The translations under genes were made by a program, and so were the position numbers. DNA of 64,000 bases from Phaeovulum sp. (GTDB lineage: Bacteria; Pseudomonadota; Alphaproteobacteria; Rhodobacterales; Rhodobacteraceae). The stretch spans positions 1 to 64,000 of the forward strand of contig NZ_JAUXPI010000044.1 in NCBI RefSeq assembly GCF_030684035.1, in the 5' to 3' direction. Of the stretch, positions 8,852 through 18,021 are shown piece by piece (within the stretch, counting starts at the first letter, position 1; each line of letters starts with the position of its first letter). The notes under the pieces are model-generated. The model was not told the DNA's origin and ran no database searches. It was given only the letters and a program-made list of their open reading frames with translations.

Positions 8852-9048
8852 AGACACAGCGAGGTTCGCCCGCAATCCGCTGCGCACGACCACCGATCAT
8901 TGATATCGCAATACTCTTTGCCACCATCAAAGCCGACGGGATGCAGAGCATTCCGGCGGTGGACGTGCGGGGAGTCGGATCTTCGGGTGCCCGCCGCGCC
9001 AGACCGGCAGGTCCTTTCGCGCGCATCTTGCAACACGCCCGATGCAGC

Positions 9049-10101
9049 TTAGCCCCGCACCAGCCGCGCATCGGAGGCCGCGAACGTGAGATGAACACTG
9101 TCGCCTTGCCGGAACGGCGCGGCCACCGGCGCAGTAATGGCAAACAGCGGGCCTGCGGCGCTATCGAGCGTGTACTGGATCTGGTTACCAAGCCAGGCGG
9201 CATAGCGAACCTCGGCGGGCAGGCTGCCGGGTAGGGGCTCGGCGGAAAGCTGCAACTGATGCGGACGCAGCACCAGTTTCGCCGGGCCCGTCTCGATGCT
9301 GGCCAATGGCAGCGTCAGAGGCCGGTCGAGCAGGGTCAACCCGGTCGTCGCACCCGCCAGCGTCACCTCCACGTCGATCAAGTTCGCGTCGCCGATGAAA
9401 TCGGCGATGAAGGCCGAGGCAGGGCGATCATAAAGGTCGTGTGGCGAACCTTCCTGGGCGATCTCTGCGTTCTTCATCACGATGATGCGGTCGGAAACCG
9501 CCATCGCCTCTTCCTGATCATGCGTCACATAGACGGCGGTCAGGCCAAGTCGCTGCTGGATCTGGCGGATCTCTTCGCGCACATGGCGGCGCAGTTTCGC
9601 ATCGAGGTTGGAAAGCGGCTCGTCGAGCAACAGCACCTCGGGTTCGAGCACGATCGCGCGGGCGACCGCGACGCGTTGCTGCTGGCCGCCGGAAAGTTCC
9701 GAGGGCAGCCGGGCACCGAAACCGGTCAGCCCGACCAGCGCGAGCCCCTCCTCGGCCTGCGCCTGAACATCGGCCTTTGGCAGGCGTTTGACGCGCAGCC
9801 CGTAGGCGACGTTTTCAAGCACCGTCATATGTGGAAACAGCGCGTAGGACTGAAATACCATCGACACCCGGCGGTAGGTGGCGGCGAGATGGGTCACGTC
9901 GTGCCCGCCGATCAGAATCCGCCCTTCGCTGGCGCTTTCGAGCCCCGCGATCAGGCGCAAGGTGGTGGTCTTGCCGCAGCCCGAAGGCCCGAGCAGCGTG
10001 ACCAGTGTGCCGGGCGCGATGTCGAGCGTCAGCGGCTCAAGCGCCGTAACCTTGCCAAAGCGTTTGCCGACACCTTCGAAACGAACGGAACCTCGGGTCA
10101 T
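9049..10101 (-). CDS. ABC transporter ATPase (AfuC/FbpC type)
   Basis: 350 residues. Visible in order are Walker A GPSGCGKTT (about residue 40), Q-loop MVFQSYALFPHM, signature LSGGQQQRVAVARAI, Walker B VLLLDEPLSNLD, the D-loop and the H-loop in YVTHDQEEAM. A C-terminal TOBE domain follows. This is the energising subunit for the permease and binding protein just upstream. The ATG at 10101 is preferred over a TTG at 10122 because GGAGAG stands 4 bases before it. The family imports ferric ion or sugar phosphates; the phosphatase nearby favours the second. Confidence 0.88.
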   Translation of the reverse strand: MTRGSVRFEGVGKRFGKVTALEPLTLDIAPGTLVTLLGPSGCGKTTTLRLIAGLESASEGRILIGGHDVTHLAATYRRVSMVFQSYALFPHMTVLENVAYGLRVKRLPKADVQAQAEEGLALVGLTGFGARLPSELSGGQQQRVAVARAIVLEPEVLLLDEPLSNLDAKLRRHVREEIRQIQQRLGLTAVYVTHDQEEAMAVSDRIIVMKNAEIAQEGSPHDLYDRPASAFIADFIGDANLIDVEVTLAGATTGLTLLDRPLTLPLASIETGPAKLVLRPHQLQLSAEPLPGSLPAEVRYAAWLGNQIQYTLDSAAGPLFAITAPVAAPFRQGDSVHLTFAASDARLVRG

Positions 10102-10118
10102 TTTTCTCTCCGTTGGTG

Positions 10119-12272
10119 TCAATGCGCCTCAACCCTGTCGGTGCGGCGCAGGCGGCGACGCCCGATCAGCGCCTGCAGCGCAAGGATCGCGGCCAGCATG
10201 GTGACGATCAGGACCGTGGCATAAGCAATTGCGATGCCGAACTCGTTGTTTTCCACCCGGCCGACGATGAACGCTGTCGCCATGTTGTGGCGCGCGGAAA
10301 CCAGGAAGATCACCGCAGAAACCGAGGTGATTGCGCGCACGAAACTGTAGGTCAGCGCGGCAAGGATGGCCGGGCCCAGCAGCGGCAGGATCACCCGGCG
10401 CAGCGTGGTGGCGCTGTTCGCGCCGAGCATGATCGAGGCTTCGTCGAGCGAGCGGTCAAGCTGGCTCATCGCGGCTATGCCGCCGCGCACCCCCACCGGC
10501 ATGTTGCGGAACACGAAGACGATGATCAGGATCAACGCGGTTCCGGTCAACTCGATCGGCGGAAAGTTGAACGCCATGACATAGGCAACGCCGATCACAG
10601 TGCCGGGAATTGCAAAGGAAAGCATGGTTGAAAATTCAAATGCGCCCTTGCCGATAAAATTCTGGCGCACCAGCAGGTAGGCGGTGGCCAGGCCCACCGC
10701 TGCGGTTAGCGGCGCAGAAATGGCCGAGATGGTGAGCGTGGTGAAGTAGCTGTCCCAGGCCGCGCCGGTAAAGTGGATGCCGTTGCGCATGATGATGCCG
10801 AAGGCGCGTTTGTAATGGATCAGCGTAAAGGTATGGTCGTAGCCCCAGAGCTTTACGAAACTGCCGAAAACGATCAGCAAATAGACCGCCAGCGTGAACG
10901 CCGCCCAAGGCAGCGCAAGCGCGTAACAGGCGCGCCGCACCCCGCTTGACAACGCCGCATGGCGGCCGGAATCGGCCTTGCCGGTGACGGTCGCGTAGCT
11001 TTTGTTGCCCAGCCACTGTCGTTGCAGCACGAAGGCGCTCAGCGTCATCGCGAGCAATATCATCGACAGTATCGCGGCTTTGGCCGGGTCGGCCACCGTG
11101 CCGACGATGGCGAAATAGATATCGGTTGAAAGCACGTTGAAGTTGCCGCCCAACACCAGCGGGTTGCCGAAATCGGCGAGGCTTTCAATGAAACCGAGAA
11201 GGAATGCATTGGCTAGGCCCGGCCGCATCAGCGGCAGCGACACATATCGGAAGGTCTGCCAACGGGTAGCATTGAGCGTCTGGCTGGCTTCCTCCATCGA
11301 CGGGCTGACCCCCTCGACCACGCCGATCAGCACCAGGAAGGCGATCGGCGCGAATGACAGCATCTGAGCCAGCCAGACGCCCCAGAAACCGTAAAGCCAG
11401 CGGGTCTTTTCCCAGCCGAAGGCATCGGCGAAAAACTCGGTGATGGTGCCCGCACGGCCAAACAGCAAGATCAGCGCAAGTCCGATCACGAACGGCGGCG
11501 TGATGATCGGCAGGATGGTGAGCACCCGCAACAGCCGCTTGGCGGGAAAATCGGTGCGCGTGAAGATCAGCGCGAAGGCCAGCCCCAGCAGCGTCGTGCC
11601 CGCCCCGGTCAAGAGCGCCAGCAGCAAAGAGTTCACGGCCGGTCCGCACCAGCGCCCGCCGCCGAGGCACGAGACCGACCAGATTTCCGGCGCGAAGAAG
11701 CGCGGCAGGAACTCCGAAACGCCAAATCCCGCCCCGCCCTTCAGCTCGAAGGCGCGGATCAGGATAAAGGCCATCGGATAAAAGACAAAGACCGCGACCA
11801 GCGCCACTACCAGCCCGACCAGCCCGGTAACAAAGGCATCGCCCCGGCCACGGCCAAGCCCCGAGATGCCGGTGGTGATCAGGAACAGGAGCGCCGCGGC
11901 GGTGACAAAGGCACCCGCACCCATGCCGGGCTGCGACGCCTCGGCCAATCCGAAGCGGGTGCCGGTGCCGAGGATCATCAGTCCCTGCCCGAGCATTGTT
12001 GCAAGGCCCAGCGCGCCGGCCGCGACCAGCCCGCGCGCGGTTGCAAGCGGCGGGCGGCGCGCTGCCAGCACCGCAGCGGCAAATCCCAGGCCAAGCAGTG
12101 GCCCGACCAGCCACAAACGGCCTGACATGGCCCAGACCAGCGCCGAAGACCCGGCCCCGAGCGGTGCAGCGAGCCAGCCGAACGACCAGAACCCGCCGGC
12201 CGAAATGTACCAGGGCAGCAGCGCATAGCCCGCCAGCCCGATCATAAGCCAAATGCCTGCGGTCCGCGTCAT
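10119..12272 (-). CDS. Fused two-domain ABC permease (AfuB/FbpB type)
   Basis: 717 residues, with about 14 hydrophobic segments and two permease halves in one chain. The EAA loops are MEEASQTLNATRWQTFRYVSLP near residue 340 and LDEASIMLGANSATTLRRVILP near residue 620. This internal duplication is typical of FbpB/AfuB permeases, which need no second membrane subunit. The N-terminal 150 residues add extra helices. It lies between the binding-protein gene and the ATPase gene, separated from the former by a strong hairpin. Confidence 0.88.
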   Translation of the reverse strand: MTRTAGIWLMIGLAGYALLPWYISAGGFWSFGWLAAPLGAGSSALVWAMSGRLWLVGPLLGLGFAAAVLAARRPPLATARGLVAAGALGLATMLGQGLMILGTGTRFGLAEASQPGMGAGAFVTAAALLFLITTGISGLGRGRGDAFVTGLVGLVVALVAVFVFYPMAFILIRAFELKGGAGFGVSEFLPRFFAPEIWSVSCLGGGRWCGPAVNSLLLALLTGAGTTLLGLAFALIFTRTDFPAKRLLRVLTILPIITPPFVIGLALILLFGRAGTITEFFADAFGWEKTRWLYGFWGVWLAQMLSFAPIAFLVLIGVVEGVSPSMEEASQTLNATRWQTFRYVSLPLMRPGLANAFLLGFIESLADFGNPLVLGGNFNVLSTDIYFAIVGTVADPAKAAILSMILLAMTLSAFVLQRQWLGNKSYATVTGKADSGRHAALSSGVRRACYALALPWAAFTLAVYLLIVFGSFVKLWGYDHTFTLIHYKRAFGIIMRNGIHFTGAAWDSYFTTLTISAISAPLTAAVGLATAYLLVRQNFIGKGAFEFSTMLSFAIPGTVIGVAYVMAFNFPPIELTGTALILIIVFVFRNMPVGVRGGIAAMSQLDRSLDEASIMLGANSATTLRRVILPLLGPAILAALTYSFVRAITSVSAVIFLVSARHNMATAFIVGRVENNEFGIAIAYATVLIVTMLAAILALQALIGRRRLRRTDRVEAH

Positions 12273-12294
12273 CTTTAGGGCACCCTTGGGGATT

Positions 12295-12332
12295 GCCCGC
12301 CCCGGCAGGCCTTGCGGCGTGGCGGGGCGGGC
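12295..12332 (-). terminator. Hairpin between binding-protein and permease genes (attenuator)
   Basis: GCCCGCCCCG and CGGGGCGGGC form a perfect 10-bp stem with an 18-base loop in the 76-base gap between the two genes. Hairpins here often reduce transcription of downstream permease genes or stabilise the binding-protein message. Confidence 0.5.
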
Positions 12333-12348
12333 TCTGTGTGCGGCATGT

Positions 12349-13377
12349 TTACTCGATCGCGCCGCCTGCGTATTTCACGTCGGTTTCCCAACGCGCGAGC
12401 AGGCGCTCACGGGTCGCCGAAGAGCCGTAGGTCGCGAAGTCGTAATCGATCAGCTTGACCCCTGCCATGTCGGGGGCGTCAGGATCAGTAGCCGAGGCGG
12501 GGTTCGAAGGAATATTGTAAACCCCCACCTCGAGCCCGCGCGATTGCGCCTCGGCGCTGAGCACATATTCCACCCAGCGCGTCGCCGCTGCGAGGTTGGG
12601 CGTGCCGGCGATTACCGAAACCGCGCCGACCTCGTAGCCGGTGCCTTCGCAGGGGGCGACGATCGCCACCGGGAAGCCGTCCTTCTTCAGCTTCACCATG
12701 TCATGCATGAAGCCGATGCCGATGGTGGTTTCACCGCGCGCCGCGGCCTTGCCGGGGGCGGAGCCGGATTTGGTGTACTGGTTCACGTTCGCCCCGATCG
12801 CGGCCAGAAGCTTGAAGCCTTCGTCCTCGCCGAAAAGCTGCACCAGGGTGGCCAGCTCGGTATAGGCGGTGCCCGAGCTGTTGGGGTTGGAAACCTGAAC
12901 CTCGCCACGGTATTCGGGCCTGGCCAGATCGCTCCAGCAGGCGGGAACCGTCAGGCCCTTCGCGGCCAGAACCTCGGTGTTGTAGATGATGCCGAGCAGT
13001 CCGACATGCACGCCGACGGCCCTGCCGCCCGACATTTCGGTCATGTTCAGCGACCAGCCGAGTTGACCGCCGACATCCGCGGTGGTGGCCTGGGTCAGCC
13101 CTTCGGCGGCGGCGATCAGGTGCGGGTCGCCGGTGCCGCCCCACCAAACGTCAACCTTGGGGTTTCCGGCCTCGGCGCGGATCTGCGCCAGCACTTCGCC
13201 GGTCGACTTGCGCACCATCGCCACGTCGATGCCGGTGTCGATCTTGAAATTCTGGGTCATCAGGTCGCACCAGGCCTGCTCGTTCGAGCAGACCACGTTC
13301 AGTTGTTCCGCGAAGGCACCCGAGGCACCAAAGGCAGCAGCCAGCGCCAGCGCGCTGATCGTGTGTTTGCGATTCAT
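12349..13377 (-). CDS. Periplasmic substrate-binding protein, AfuA type
   Basis: 342 residues with a Sec signal peptide (MNRKHTISALALAAAFG, cut after AFA). The mature protein begins EQLNVVCSNEQAWCDLM and continues with MVRKSTGEVLAQIRAEAGNP and DVWWGGTGDPHL. This pattern is typical of AfuA-like proteins within the FbpA family. FbpA binds ferric ion through tyrosines; AfuA of Actinobacillus binds hexose phosphates. The VRKSTGE and GTGDPH segments fit the AfuA side, but the ligand is an inference. AGGAATAAC precedes the ATG. Confidence 0.85.
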   Translation of the reverse strand: MNRKHTISALALAAAFGASGAFAEQLNVVCSNEQAWCDLMTQNFKIDTGIDVAMVRKSTGEVLAQIRAEAGNPKVDVWWGGTGDPHLIAAAEGLTQATTADVGGQLGWSLNMTEMSGGRAVGVHVGLLGIIYNTEVLAAKGLTVPACWSDLARPEYRGEVQVSNPNSSGTAYTELATLVQLFGEDEGFKLLAAIGANVNQYTKSGSAPGKAAARGETTIGIGFMHDMVKLKKDGFPVAIVAPCEGTGYEVGAVSVIAGTPNLAAATRWVEYVLSAEAQSRGLEVGVYNIPSNPASATDPDAPDMAGVKLIDYDFATYGSSATRERLLARWETDVKYAGGAIE

Positions 13378-13594
13378 TGTTATTCCTCCAGACACTGCCC
13401 GAACCGGACTCCTCTTCCGGTCGGGTCGGCGGCAGGTTGGCACAACCGCGCGCCCGCGGTCGAGATGGTACGGCACCTCCAGGTCCGGTCTGATGTGGAT
13501 TTTTCATGAACAAAGTTACAAAATCGGTCCACACAGTTCACAGCGGAGCCGTAATCGGCGAAGACATGCGCAAGCGAGGGGAGGGCAACAGAAC
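13378..13594. promoter_or_regulatory. Divergent promoter region, importer versus two-component system
   Basis: This 217-bp gap separates the leftward importer operon from the rightward regulator genes. Bases 13490-13540 are AT-rich and likely hold the promoters. No convincing operator repeat was identified by eye, although the response regulator very probably binds here. Confidence 0.5.
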
Positions 13595-14335
13595 ATGCCG
13601 GGCGAGGCTGCGGGCGGGCCAGTTGTGGCGGTCATCGATGATGACCCGGATTTGCGTGCGACGGTCGCGGCGCTGTTGGCCGAAAGCGGCTTTCAACCGC
13701 TGCCATTACCGGACGGGGCGGCGTTCCTGGCTCTCGGTCCGGCCCCCGAGGTGGACCTTGCGCTGATCGACCTCAGGCTTGCAGGCGGTGAAAGCGGGTT
13801 GGCGCTGGCCGTCGCCATTCGCCAGCGGTTGGGCCTGCCGATCATCATGTTGACAGGCCGCGGCAACGATACCGACCGCATCATCGGGCTGGAGACGGGT
13901 GCCGACGATTACATGTCAAAGCCTTTCAACCCGCGCGAACTGATCGCGCGGGTGCGCGCCGTGTTGCGCCGCGCGGGGCGACCCTCACCGTCCCTGCCGG
14001 ATCGCTCGGCCAACCAAATCCTGCCGTTCGGCGCGATGCGGCTCGATCTGACCCGGCGGGAGCTGATCGGTGCCGATGGTGCCGAGATCGCGCTGACCAA
14101 CGCGGAATACCGGCTTCTGGAGCATTTCCTGCGCCACCCCGATCGAATCATCGCGCGCACCGATCTGATGCGCGAACTGGGCAACGACCTGTCGCAGTAC
14201 ATGGACCGCACCATCGACGTGCTGATCTTGCGGTTGCGCCGAAAGATCGAGCCGGTGCCCTCGAAACCGGTCCATTTGCAGACCCGGCGCGGTATGGGTT
14301 ATGTCTTTGTCACCCGGTCCGGAGCGCCGACGTGA
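13595..14335 (+). CDS. OmpR-type response regulator
   Basis: 246 residues. The receiver domain (about residues 9-125) has the acidic pair in VIDDDPDL, the phospho-acceptor D59 in LALIDLRL, the switch Thr in IMLTGRG and the conserved Lys in YMSKPFNP. The winged-helix output domain occupies about 150-240 (LTNAEYRLLEHFLRHPDRII, DVLILRLRRKIE, RRGMGYVF). GGGGAGGG precedes the ATG. It overlaps the kinase gene by four bases. By position it should control the divergent importer. Confidence 0.9.
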   Translation: MPGEAAGGPVVAVIDDDPDLRATVAALLAESGFQPLPLPDGAAFLALGPAPEVDLALIDLRLAGGESGLALAVAIRQRLGLPIIMLTGRGNDTDRIIGLETGADDYMSKPFNPRELIARVRAVLRRAGRPSPSLPDRSANQILPFGAMRLDLTRRELIGADGAEIALTNAEYRLLEHFLRHPDRIIARTDLMRELGNDLSQYMDRTIDVLILRLRRKIEPVPSKPVHLQTRRGMGYVFVTRSGAPT

Positions 14336-16812
14336 GGCGGCTGTCGGTACGGGCGCGGTTGATGTCGGCGCTGGCGGCGCTGGCGGCGGCGAACTTGATG
14401 CTCGGCTTGGTCGCCTGGATTGCGATCGATCGCGCGCGCGACCGGTTCGACCGGCTGCATGGCGAAACCCTGGTCGCGGTCGAACGCGCGCTGGTGCTCT
14501 CGCGGCAAGCCTCGGACCTGGCGACGCTGGCACCCTATCTGCTGACACTGAAAAGCCCGTTTCGAGTCGCCCAGGAAGGCGGTGCGGCGACCGCGCTGGT
14601 CGAAGCCGCTGAAATCCAGCTGCCGCCGGGCGACGCGCTTGCGCCGGTGCTCGCCGACACCGGAGCCGCTATTGCCAACCTGGTCGCTGCGGCCTCGGAC
14701 CGTGCAGCGTTGCGCGACCTTGTGCTGCGGCTCGCGGCGGAACTGGCGCAGAGCGAACGCCGCTTTGCCGCGTTCTCTGCCGAACCCGGGGCCAGCTTGG
14801 CCGAGCGGCAGGACTGGCTTAGTCTGCAACGGCTTGCGGCGGTCTTGCTTGCGGCTTCGCGGGCCGAAAACCTGATCGGCGTGGGCGAGTTTCACCGCGA
14901 ATATTACGGCCTGTCGCGCCGGCTGGCGGGCGCGGTGGCAGCACCGGGCACCCAGGCGCTGGGCCGATTGGTCAAACTGGCCGAAGGCGAGGGCGGGCTT
15001 TTCGATCTGCGCCGCTTCGAGCTGGCAAGGGCGATAGATGCTGAAGCGGCGCTGGTGCGCATCCGCTACGGCAGCGCCGCGGTTATCGCCCATTCGGCTG
15101 CGGTCAACGCCGCGGCGCAGGCCACGATTGCCGAAGAACGGGCGCGCACCGCCACGGCGATTTCGCTGGCCAAGCTGACGATCCTCAGCATCGGCTTGGC
15201 CAGCACCGGGCTGGCGCTGATCGCGGCCCTCTATGTCTCGGGGCACGTTACCGCCAACCTGCGCGCCATTTCGGATGCGATGATGCGGTTGGCGGCGGGC
15301 GACCGATCATCGCGACTGCCGCGCGGCGAGGGCGCGGGTGACGAAATCGGCAAGCTCCTGTACGCGTTTCGCAGCTTCCGCGCCAACGCGCTTCGGCTTG
15401 ACCGTTCCTACCGCCAGGCGGCGCAGCGCACCGCGCTATTTGGCAACATGATGGAAGCAATCAGTGACGGCGTCGCGGTGCTTGCCGAAGGCGGCGCGCT
15501 GGTCAGCACCAATGATCGCCTTGCGCAAGTGCTGCGGATCGACCCTGCATCGCTTCAGGGGCGCGTGGTGCTGGCTGAAGCCGTCGCGGCGGCCGGCTGG
15601 CTGGTTGAACCCGGCCCTGGTGGCTTTGCCGATCTTTCATTGCCCGATGGCCATCATGCCGAGTGGCGCGAAAGCCCGCTGCCTGGCGGAGGCTCGGTGG
15701 CGCTGGTTTCGGATGCGACCGAGCGGCGGCAGATGGAAGAGCGCCTCGCGCGGATTCAGCGGATCGAGGCGTTGGGCAAGGTTTCGGGCGAAGTCGCGCA
15801 TGATTTTGGCAACATCCTTTCTACCATCTCGGGGAGTCTGCACCTGATGGAAACCGCCGCGCCCGCGCGCCAGTTGGCGCTGCGCCAAACGATCGGCTCG
15901 GCGGTCGATCTTGGCACCTCGCTGACCGAGCGGTTGCTGGCCTTCGCACGGCGCCAACAGCTTGACCCCGAAGTGATCGAGCTCAACGCGCTGGTCGAGG
16001 GCCTGGCCGATCTGGTCGGATTCGCGTTGCACGACGGGGTGGCGCTGACGATCCAGCCTTCGACCGAGCCGCTTCTGGCAAAGGTGGACCCCGGGCAGCT
16101 TGAAAGCGCGATCCTCAACCTCTGCCTGAACGCCGCGCAGGCGATCGAGGCGGGCGGACAGATCACCATTTCCATTGCCCGCCTGGCCGATGGCGCGGCG
16201 CAGATCGAGGTTGCCGATACCGGCAAAGGCATGAGCGCCGAGGTCCTGCGCCACGCGATGGAGCCGTTTTTCTCGGCACGAATTGACGGCACCGGAACCG
16301 GGCTCGGGCTGGCGATGGTCTATGGCTTCATCCGGCAGTCGGGCGGCGACATGCGCATCGATTCGACCGAAGGCAGGGGCACCACGGTGTGCCTGGTGCT
16401 GCCGCCGGTGGTGACCGACGAGACCACAGCGCCTGCTCTGCCTTGGCGGCGCATTCTTCTGGTCGAGGATGACCCTGCGCAACTTGCGCTTGCGCGCGCC
16501 GAACTGGCGCTGCCGGGGGTCGAGGTGGTCGGGGCCGAGTTCGCCGCCGAGGCGCTCGAACAGCTGGCCGCCGCACGCTTCGATCTGGTGCTCACCGATC
16601 TGTCATTGCAGGGGCAGGCCACAGGCTGGGCGATCGCCGAAGCCGCATTGGCCGATCCGCGCACGGTTTGTGTCGTGGTCTCGGGGCGGCTGCCCGACAT
16701 CAACCCGCTGGGCGGGCAGTATGGTGCGCGGCTGGCGGTTTTGCCCAAACCGGTCACGCGAGCAGGGCTTTTTGCTGCGCTTGCCCGGAGTGCCGATCAG
16801 CATGGTACCTGA
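14332..16812 (+). CDS. Hybrid sensor histidine kinase with C-terminal receiver
   Basis: 826 residues from a GTG. Two membrane segments (about 12-32 and 282-305) frame a 250-residue periplasmic sensor region. Then come a HAMP domain, a PAS-like region, the H-box GEVAHDFGNIL with phospho-acceptor H490, N-box NLCLNAAQAIEAGG, G-boxes DTGKGM and GTGLGLAM, and a receiver domain whose acceptor is D756 in LVLTDLSLQG. The large periplasmic part suggests it senses either the nutrient or the loaded binding protein. It overlaps the following HAD gene by 11 bases. Confidence 0.9.
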   Translation: MRRLSVRARLMSALAALAAANLMLGLVAWIAIDRARDRFDRLHGETLVAVERALVLSRQASDLATLAPYLLTLKSPFRVAQEGGAATALVEAAEIQLPPGDALAPVLADTGAAIANLVAAASDRAALRDLVLRLAAELAQSERRFAAFSAEPGASLAERQDWLSLQRLAAVLLAASRAENLIGVGEFHREYYGLSRRLAGAVAAPGTQALGRLVKLAEGEGGLFDLRRFELARAIDAEAALVRIRYGSAAVIAHSAAVNAAAQATIAEERARTATAISLAKLTILSIGLASTGLALIAALYVSGHVTANLRAISDAMMRLAAGDRSSRLPRGEGAGDEIGKLLYAFRSFRANALRLDRSYRQAAQRTALFGNMMEAISDGVAVLAEGGALVSTNDRLAQVLRIDPASLQGRVVLAEAVAAAGWLVEPGPGGFADLSLPDGHHAEWRESPLPGGGSVALVSDATERRQMEERLARIQRIEALGKVSGEVAHDFGNILSTISGSLHLMETAAPARQLALRQTIGSAVDLGTSLTERLLAFARRQQLDPEVIELNALVEGLADLVGFALHDGVALTIQPSTEPLLAKVDPGQLESAILNLCLNAAQAIEAGGQITISIARLADGAAQIEVADTGKGMSAEVLRHAMEPFFSARIDGTGTGLGLAMVYGFIRQSGGDMRIDSTEGRGTTVCLVLPPVVTDETTAPALPWRRILLVEDDPAQLALARAELALPGVEVVGAEFAAEALEQLAAARFDLVLTDLSLQGQATGWAIAEAALADPRTVCVVVSGRLPDINPLGGQYGARLAVLPKPVTRAGLFAALARSADQHGT

Positions 16813-17413
16813 GGCGCTGATCTTTGATTGCGACGGCACGCTGGTTCTGAGCGCGAATCTGCATTTCGCGGCGTTCAGCGCGGCGCTCGCGGCGCAGGGT
16901 GCGCATCTCGATCGCGCCTGGTACGAAGCCCGCACCGGGTTCGCGCGCCGCGATCTGATCGCCGCCTTTTGCGCCCAAAGCGGGCTGCGGCTCGACCGAG
17001 CGCGGCTCGAAGCCGAAAGCATCACCGCCACGCTTGCGCGGGCGGCAACCACGGTGCGGGCGAATGCGCCGGTCGCGGCTCTGGCGCGTCGCTGCTTCGG
17101 GCACCTGCCGATGGCGGTTGCCTCGAACGCCGAGAAACCGGTGGTGCAGGCGATGCTTGCCGCGGCGGGGCTTGGCGATCTGTTCGACCCGGTGGTGACG
17201 CTGAGCGAGGCGGGCAAGGCCAAGCCCGACCCGGGGATGTTCCTGATGGCCGCCAGCGCCATGGCCCACGCCCCGGCGCGCTGCCTGGTGCTGGAAGACA
17301 GCGATCAGGGCCTGCAGGCCGCGCGCGCCGCAGGCATTCCCGCGCTCGACGTACGCTTGCCGTCGGTGTTGACCATGCTGCCGCAGCTTTGGCCCGGCAT
17401 TGTGGCCAGTTGA
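16802..17413 (+). CDS. HAD-family phosphatase (subfamily IA)
   Basis: 203 residues. Motif I is FDCDGTLV (nucleophile D9, general acid D11). A helical cap follows, then motif II in VASNAEKP, the lysine in AKPDPGMF, and motif IV LEDSDQGL. This is the fold of beta-phosphoglucomutase and sugar-phosphate phosphatases. It starts inside the kinase gene, so expression is coupled to the two-component system. A cytoplasmic sugar phosphatase would suit an importer of hexose phosphates; the substrate is not provable here. Confidence 0.85.
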   Translation: MVPEALIFDCDGTLVLSANLHFAAFSAALAAQGAHLDRAWYEARTGFARRDLIAAFCAQSGLRLDRARLEAESITATLARAATTVRANAPVAALARRCFGHLPMAVASNAEKPVVQAMLAAAGLGDLFDPVVTLSEAGKAKPDPGMFLMAASAMAHAPARCLVLEDSDQGLQAARAAGIPALDVRLPSVLTMLPQLWPGIVAS

Positions 17414-17922
17414 GGCGCAGACCGAAGCTGGGCGATCGGTTGCGGCGACGGCTGCCGAAATGGCCGCCAACATGCTCCGGGGATACCGGCAAGACCGACC
17501 GCGGATGCGCCCTGATGCGGCGGAACGGGCAGTCTGGTCCGGCCCTGTGACCGCAAGCCCGCACGCCGATCCGGGATCCGGGTGCCGCGAATGCCGAGAT
17601 GGTGGTAGCGATCGATATCGGGGTCTTTGGCCGCGGTTGAGGGTGGCACGGTGCGCAGCTCGGCCCGCGGCGGGGCCAAAGCGCCAGGACTCGCGCTTGC
17701 CGGATAGCCGACCCGCGCCATATTTTGCGCGGCTTTTGCAGGTGCCACTGGCGAGGTGCTGACCACCCTCATCGCGGCAGCGTCGAGCAGCGCCTACGGG
17801 CGCGGTCCCGCCGTCGTGCATCATGAGCTCGCGCAAGATCAACGGGCATGGTTGGAAAGCCGGATGAAACGGAACGCGCTTTCGCGCCAACATCTGCTGC
17901 GGCACCGGGGCAAGCGGGTCTC

Positions 17923-17960
17923 GAGTCTGTCTGGCGCTGAAAGAAGCGCCAGGCAGACTC
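17923..17960. repeat. 16-bp stem hairpin
   Basis: A 16-base arm from 17923 (GAGTCTGTCTGGCGCT) pairs with 17945-17960 with a single G-T mismatch across the loop GAAAGA. There is no T-run on either side, so it may be an intergenic repeat or an RNA stabiliser rather than a simple terminator. Confidence 0.5.
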
Positions 17961-17976
17961 CAGCTTCCTGGTTTGC

Positions 17977-18020
17977 GCCTGTCTTGCGACAAAACCGGTG
18001 CCCACTTTTGTCGGACAGGC
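17977..18020 (-). terminator. Bulged hairpin directly after the RpiR-family gene
   Basis: GCCTGTC plus CGACAAAA pairs with TTTTGTCG plus GACAGGC, 15 bp in all, with a 3-base bulge and an 11-base loop. It begins one base beyond the stop codon of the leftward regulator gene. The inner half resembles intergenic repeats I have seen in other alphaproteobacteria. A terminator role is inferred from position. Confidence 0.5.
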
Positions 18021-18021
18021 T

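Larger units (their letters stand above)
17414..18021. other. Gene-free interval with two hairpin elements
   Basis: Between the convergent HAD and RpiR-type genes, 608 bases hold no supported gene. The left 500 bases show nothing recognisable. The right 100 bases carry two long hairpins (listed separately) that look like an intergenic repeat or bidirectional terminator region. Confidence 0.5.
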
